NCBI GenBank assembly: GCA_051294375.1
Contig: CM119263.1
Span: 15,354,532 to 15,418,531 of the forward strand
Source: Paraspadella gotoi
Taxonomy: Eukaryota; Chaetognatha
DNA: 64,000 bases
Direction of reading: 5' to 3'
Shown here: piece after piece, positions 59,129-64,000 of the stretch
Layout of the letters: each line of letters starts with the position of its first letter
Position numbering within the stretch: position 1 is the first letter of the stretch
The notes under the pieces: generated by a model
Database searches by the model: none
Seen by the model: the letters and a program-made list of their open reading frames with translations, nothing else
What the model was told of the DNA's origin: nothing
Program-made: the position numbers and the translations under genes

Positions 59129-59238
59129 GAGAGAAAGGATCGGTCGATGTTTTATGGGAATCACTTTTGTCCTTTTTGCCCGCCGCTTATTAGAATCGGC
59201 CCGAGATCGTTTGGACAGCTCTCTTGTCGTTTTCACAG
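59129..59238 (+). CDS. Partial exon at gap edge
   Basis: One frame is open from the gap edge to a strong donor (ACAG/GTGAGT at 59239). It contains FMGITFVLFARRLLESARDR and then LDSSLVVFT. It starts with a hydrophobic stretch after a possible ATG at 59149 and ends with a charged helix. A second frame is also open, so coding rests on the donor and composition. The counterpart in the left palindrome arm is not recognisable here. The protein family is unknown. Confidence 0.25.
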
Positions 59239-59265
59239 GTGAGTCCTAAACCAGGGTTTCCTCTT

Positions 59266-59269
<4 letters not shown>

Positions 59270-59300
<31 letters not shown>
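59270..59300. repeat. (GA)n short array
   Basis: About 30 bases of GA in the presumed intron after the partial exon. Confidence 0.9.
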
Positions 59301-59302
<2 letters not shown>

Positions 59303-59470
59303 GGACTGGAAGATCCCGCCCACCTTTTCCCGTCGCAGATTCTTTTCTAAAACCTTTTTCTTGCGTCTCGTGATTCCACATGTTTTTGTCAGCAGTAAAA
59401 GTATATTAATAAATGAACATGTATTACAATTTTATGACTATTCACCATGTTTCGTTTAAAGGAAGCGAGA

Positions 59471-60180
59471 AACTCCGATCTCAAATGCGTCTCAAGTCGT
59501 TTCTCGTCGTTTCTCGTTTTTCTCAGTTTTTGTCTTCCGATTCAGTAAACGGTGGATCTACCTCAACCGCTCTCTCTTTCTTACTTTATGTCTCTTCCAA
59601 GTTCCAACCCTTTTTATATTTATCGCTACATCTATCCTCTCATCGAATTTGACTCTGGCCTACTACCACATTGACTCGCCTCTCCTTTCCTCCTTTCTAT
59701 CTCCATCACTCGATGTTTCTCTCCCTCCCCCTCCCTCCCGCTCTTTTCCTTATTTTTCCTATTGTTCTCTTCCTTCTCTTTCCCTCTTTTTTTTCCTCCC
59801 TCTCTCCCTCTCCATTCCTCAGACCTCTCCCTCACTAATGGGTCGCCGCAGAGATTTGTCTCCGCAATTAAACCAGGGGAGGGGAAAGAGGAGGAGGAAG
59901 ACAAGGAGGAAAGAGACGGAGAATAAGATGTAAAAGAAAGACAAATATAAGGAGGAGGAGGAAGAGGAGGAGGAGGAGGAGGATGAGAGGGAGGAGGCGA
60001 TGGGGAGGCAGCTTGGGAGGGAGAAATGAAATGGGGAAGCCTAAGTAGGGGAGGACGAAGAGTAGGAGGAAAAGGACGAGGAAGAGGAAGAAGAGGAGAA
60101 TGAGGAGGAAGAGGAAGAGGAAGAGGAAAAGGAAACGATCATGAATGTCGTAATGAGGCTCGAACGTCGAATGTTATTCC
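59471..60180. other. CT-rich then GGA-rich noncoding stretch
   Basis: Pyrimidine-rich to about 59820, then purine-rich with (GGA)n at 59950-59998 and (GAA/GGA)n at 60075-60130. The two halves could pair imperfectly. No gene. Confidence 0.6.
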
Positions 60181-60270
60181 TGGACGAGAAATAAAATCCT
60201 CCAATTTATTATTTCATGGCTGTCGGAAAATTTAAAAAGAAAAGACGTCGGGCGAAGCCTGTCTCCCGTT

Positions 60271-61190
<920 letters not shown>

Positions 61191-61490
61191 CACCCCCCGT
61201 CTATTCGGCACCTCTTTCCCTACATTGCCACCCCAATAATCCAGACAATTCGACACCCCTCTGATTCACCAGAGTGCCCATCCCGTCACCACCTCTTCTC
61301 CGCGCTCCGGGAGCAAAAATTCGTCTGGCTCCCAACGTCCAGCGGCAAGAGCACTCGCATCGGACGCCCAATTATTGGAGGCGAATTTGGAGACGCAAAT
61401 TTGGGGCGAGAGAATTCCACGTTGGACCTTGGTCTTGGGCCCCTCGATTGGGATCCAAAACAATCTCGTAATAAAGTTACTGTTAGTAGA
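61191..61490 (+). CDS. Unrecognised open frame without ATG
   Basis: After a TGA (61188-61190) one frame stays open for over 130 codons. Its part from about 61290 to 61470 has varied composition, including FVWLPTSSGKSTRIGRPIIG and GEFGDANLGRENSTLD. It has no start codon, so it would have to be an internal exon; a possible donor is GTAATA at 61468. Competing frames on both strands are also open. No family is recognised. Confidence 0.18.
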
Positions 61491-61559
61491 TTAAAACAGT
61501 TTATATTTTTATTATCCAAGTGTTTTATGTATTTATAAATACTTATTTCTTTCTTGCTT

Positions 61560-61612
61560 TCTTGCTTTCTTGCTTTTTTTTCTTTCTTTCTTTCTTTCTT
61601 TCTTTCTTTCCA
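61560..61612. repeat. (CTTG/TTTC)n tetranucleotide repeat
   Basis: CTTGCTTT units, then a TTTC run of about eight units. Confidence 0.92.
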
Positions 61613-62675
61613 ATTTCGTCTTTTTCTTTCCTTATCTTCCTGAAAAATCAGAGCTGAGAATTCTCCTTCCATTTTTTTCCTCTTCTCTATTTCGCATCAA
61701 TCTAACTCTCCCACGACGTCGTCGTCTTCGTCGTCCTCGTCGTCGTCACGCTTGACCCAACTTCATTTACATTAACCTAAGACATCCTCGACCCGGCACG
61801 TCCCGTCCTTCCTCGAATGCATCCACCCTGCGTCTCTCTAGAGCCGATGGACCAGCACGCCCACCTCCACCCTGGATCCCTCGATGCATGCGCCCCAACA
61901 TCGCATCATCAAAGGTTCAAATCCTCCAATAATATTTTTACGCAATTTTTGGTAAATAATAATCTTTTTAATCTTTTAGTACTTATCTACGTATAATCCT
62001 TACTTTTTAAAAAAAAATATGTCAAATTACGTCGACAGCTCGCCGACGCAAATAATAAGTATTTTTCATTAAAACCACCTTTAAAAAAAAAAAAACATTA
62101 TATTTTTACGAGTCCCTTTCGCCCGGTTCAACCTTTTTCCGATCCTCATCCACCCTAATATCCTCCGACCCACGGAGCTCGACCTTTTCTCATTTTCACT
62201 CGGAGAATAATTTTTGCAATGCGTTCGAGGACACGAAATCTCGCCCGAGGGAAGAGGAGAAGAGGAAAGGAAGGAAAGGAGGAAAGCGAAACGGAGGAAG
62301 AAGGAAAAAGAGAAAAGAACCAAGTAAAAAAGAGAGAGAGAGAGAGAGAAAAAGGCGAACCGAGAGTAAGACTCTCACTCTAATCGAGGTAATCAATACT
62401 TTCGGAAGAAAAAAAAAACCTAAATGAGTTGACGAACTCGACGAGAAATTGGCGAGGAGGCGCGAGGAAGGGGACAAGAGAAAATGGTTGAACGGAGGGA
62501 AAAAATGGGAAGAAGAAAAATTCGCAAAAAAAAGCAAAAAAAGAGGAGAAAAAAGGAGTTGGTGATTCGCCAGCGAGCGAAAAGGGAATATTGAAAATGA
62601 TGACTTTTTGCTCTTTAGCTCTGATGACGTATAATGGTAAATAATGGATTCCTTTCCAGAAGAGCTCGGAGAAAA

Positions 62676-62679
<4 letters not shown>
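61613..62679. other. Noncoding stretch
   Basis: A GTC trinucleotide patch at 61715-61745, mixed sequence, and an A/G-rich region at 62230-62360. No gene is supported. Confidence 0.5.
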
Positions 62680-62734
<55 letters not shown>

Positions 62735-62750
62735 GGAGAGAGAAGAGATC
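62680..62750. repeat. (GA)n microsatellite
   Basis: GA repeat followed by two similar ATATATA/TATATG segments (62752-62800 and 62812-62860) that read as an imperfect tandem pair of about 58 bases. Confidence 0.9.
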
Positions 62751-62860
62751 GATATATATATAATATTTCTACAGTGCGTGGGCTCATTCTTTATATGCTT
62801 GAGAGAGAGATATATATATATTATATTCTCTACAGGTTGCGCTCATCCTTTATATGTTGA

Positions 62861-63438
62861 AACCGAGGATTGGGAGATACGTTCCAACAATACAGAGGCA
62901 GGGAGTTTTAATATTTAGCAACTTGTAGTTTTACGAAAATGGCCAAGTGTTTAGTGCGAACGCCGCGCGGGACCATAAAAGGGGAACGAGAGCCGGCTTT
63001 GAGAATGTCATTTTAGATACATGAGGGTTAGTGGAGTGGGGTGCAAGAGGATCGCGTGTGCGGATTCATCAGATTTGTGCCGTGATTTTGTAGGCCATAA
63101 GTGAATTTCATAGTGACCGTTAAGGAAATTCAATAACGTCCATCATAAGTTTTGAAGCCATTCTTGTTTGAAACACTGAGGTTTCCTTTCGTCCCTGGTT
63201 TCGATTCCGCATTTAGTCCCTGTGGTCTGAGAAAAGGGTAAGGATAAACTCACCTTGGTTCATAAGCGGGATTCCATGGGAATTTCGTGGCCCCCATCCG
63301 GGGCAAATCCCTCGGACGGACTGAAATGCCAAGACCCAGTTGCGTGCAGATTTGGGGATCCTTCGTCCTGGAGATTGGTGACGAGATGTGATTATGAGTG
63401 AAGGTAAGGTTGGGTAAGGGAGAATGGAGGTGAGTCAG
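62861..63438. other. Unannotated single-copy stretch
   Basis: GC-balanced sequence unlike the repeat-rich region to its left. No open frame of note and no RNA gene recognised; it ends at a gap. Confidence 0.4.
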
Positions 63439-64000
63439 NNNNNNNNNNNNNNNNNNNNNNNNNNNNNNNNNNNNNNNNNNNNNNNNNNNNNNNNNNNNNN
63501 NNNNNNNNNNNNNNNNNNNNNNNNNNNNNNNNNNNNNNNNNNNNNNNNNNNNNNNNNNNNNNNNNNNNNNNNNNNNNNNNNNNNNNNNNNNNNNNNNNNN
63601 NNNNNNNNNNNNNNNNNNNNNNNNNNNNNNNNNNNNNNNNNNNNNNNNNNNNNNNNNNNNNNNNNNNNNNNNNNNNNNNNNNNNNNNNNNNNNNNNNNNN
63701 NNNNNNNNNNNNNNNNNNNNNNNNNNNNNNNNNNNNNNNNNNNNNNNNNNNNNNNNNNNNNNNNNNNNNNNNNNNNNNNNNNNNNNNNNNNNNNNNNNNN
63801 NNNNNNNNNNNNNNNNNNNNNNNNNNNNNNNNNNNNNNNNNNNNNNNNNNNNNNNNNNNNNNNNNNNNNNNNNNNNNNNNNNNNNNNNNNNNNNNNNNNN
63901 NNNNNNNNNNNNNNNNNNNNNNNNNNNNNNNNNNNNNNNNNNNNNNNNNNNNNNNNNNNNNNNNNNNNNNNNNNNNNNNNNNNNNNNNNNNNNNNNNNNN
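63439..64000. other. Assembly gap to window end
   Basis: Run of N to the end of the window (562 within the window). Confidence 0.99.

Larger units (their letters stand above)
54800..59470 (-). repeat. Large palindrome, right arm (C')
   Basis: Reverse complement of 43855-48980, about 5% shorter between shared anchors. A 329-N gap interrupts it at 58799. The 162-codon minus-strand frame at 55872-56360 is broken in the left arm and is not called as a gene. GA/CT arrays lie at 56590-56692 and 56792-56826, and (GGA)n at 56172-56205. Confidence 0.88.

Noticed and set aside
61860-61930. tRNA-like B box (GGTTCAAATCC, plus strand)
   Set aside because: No A box or acceptor stem at the right distance upstream.

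Overview
This is a eukaryotic, almost certainly invertebrate animal, nuclear window from a draft assembly. The signs are short exons with GT-AG introns, an animal-type multi-membrane protein gene, very many simple repeats (above all GA/CT tracts), and eight N runs including the one that ends the window. The repeat load and one immunoglobulin-like exon would fit an arthropod, for example a repeat-rich crustacean, but the sequence does not prove a taxon.

The only gene I can build with confidence lies on the + strand and resembles the TMEM121 family (multi-pass membrane proteins of unclear function). Its N-terminal exons are at 3667-3756 and 5084-5220. Seven further exons lie at 33792-37436. Together they give about 340 residues, close to the roughly 320 of the vertebrate protein. 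A second short first exon at 32570-32587, behind a cluster of CACGTG boxes, could start a shorter form of about 270 residues.

Much of the rest is the same sequence seen twice. 1-6275 recurs in direct orientation at 8893-15640. 22741-25300 recurs in direct orientation at 29165-31555. 25300-29139 recurs inverted at 31757-35590. 43855-48980 recurs inverted at 54800-59470. The copies differ mostly by scattered one- and two-base indels, and in each pair checked one copy is about 5-7% longer. That is what unpolished long reads, separated haplotypes or fold-back joins would produce. The extra gene fragments (12822-12913, 14406-14545, and 26511-28330 on the minus strand) are therefore best read as assembly copies, not paralogues. 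N runs of exactly 25 bases sit at or near several of these joins.

The most interesting non-gene object is a 737-base element at 30546-31282 (second copy 24182-24999). It has two direct terminal repeats of about 254 bases, a TGG-starting primer-binding-like site just inside the left repeat, and a 4-base CTTC target duplication. A diverged solo copy at 42853-43000 has its own 4-base duplication, CGAT. This looks like a small non-autonomous LTR (TRIM-type) element with TG...TA ends.

Other weakly supported coding pieces are an immunoglobulin-like exon (53936-54178, minus), a poly-serine C-terminal exon cut by a gap (50492-50641, minus), a partial exon beside a gap (59129-59238, plus), and a few small open frames. 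The rest is intron or intergenic DNA rich in simple repeats, in which I see no tRNA, rRNA, CRISPR array or autonomous transposon gene.
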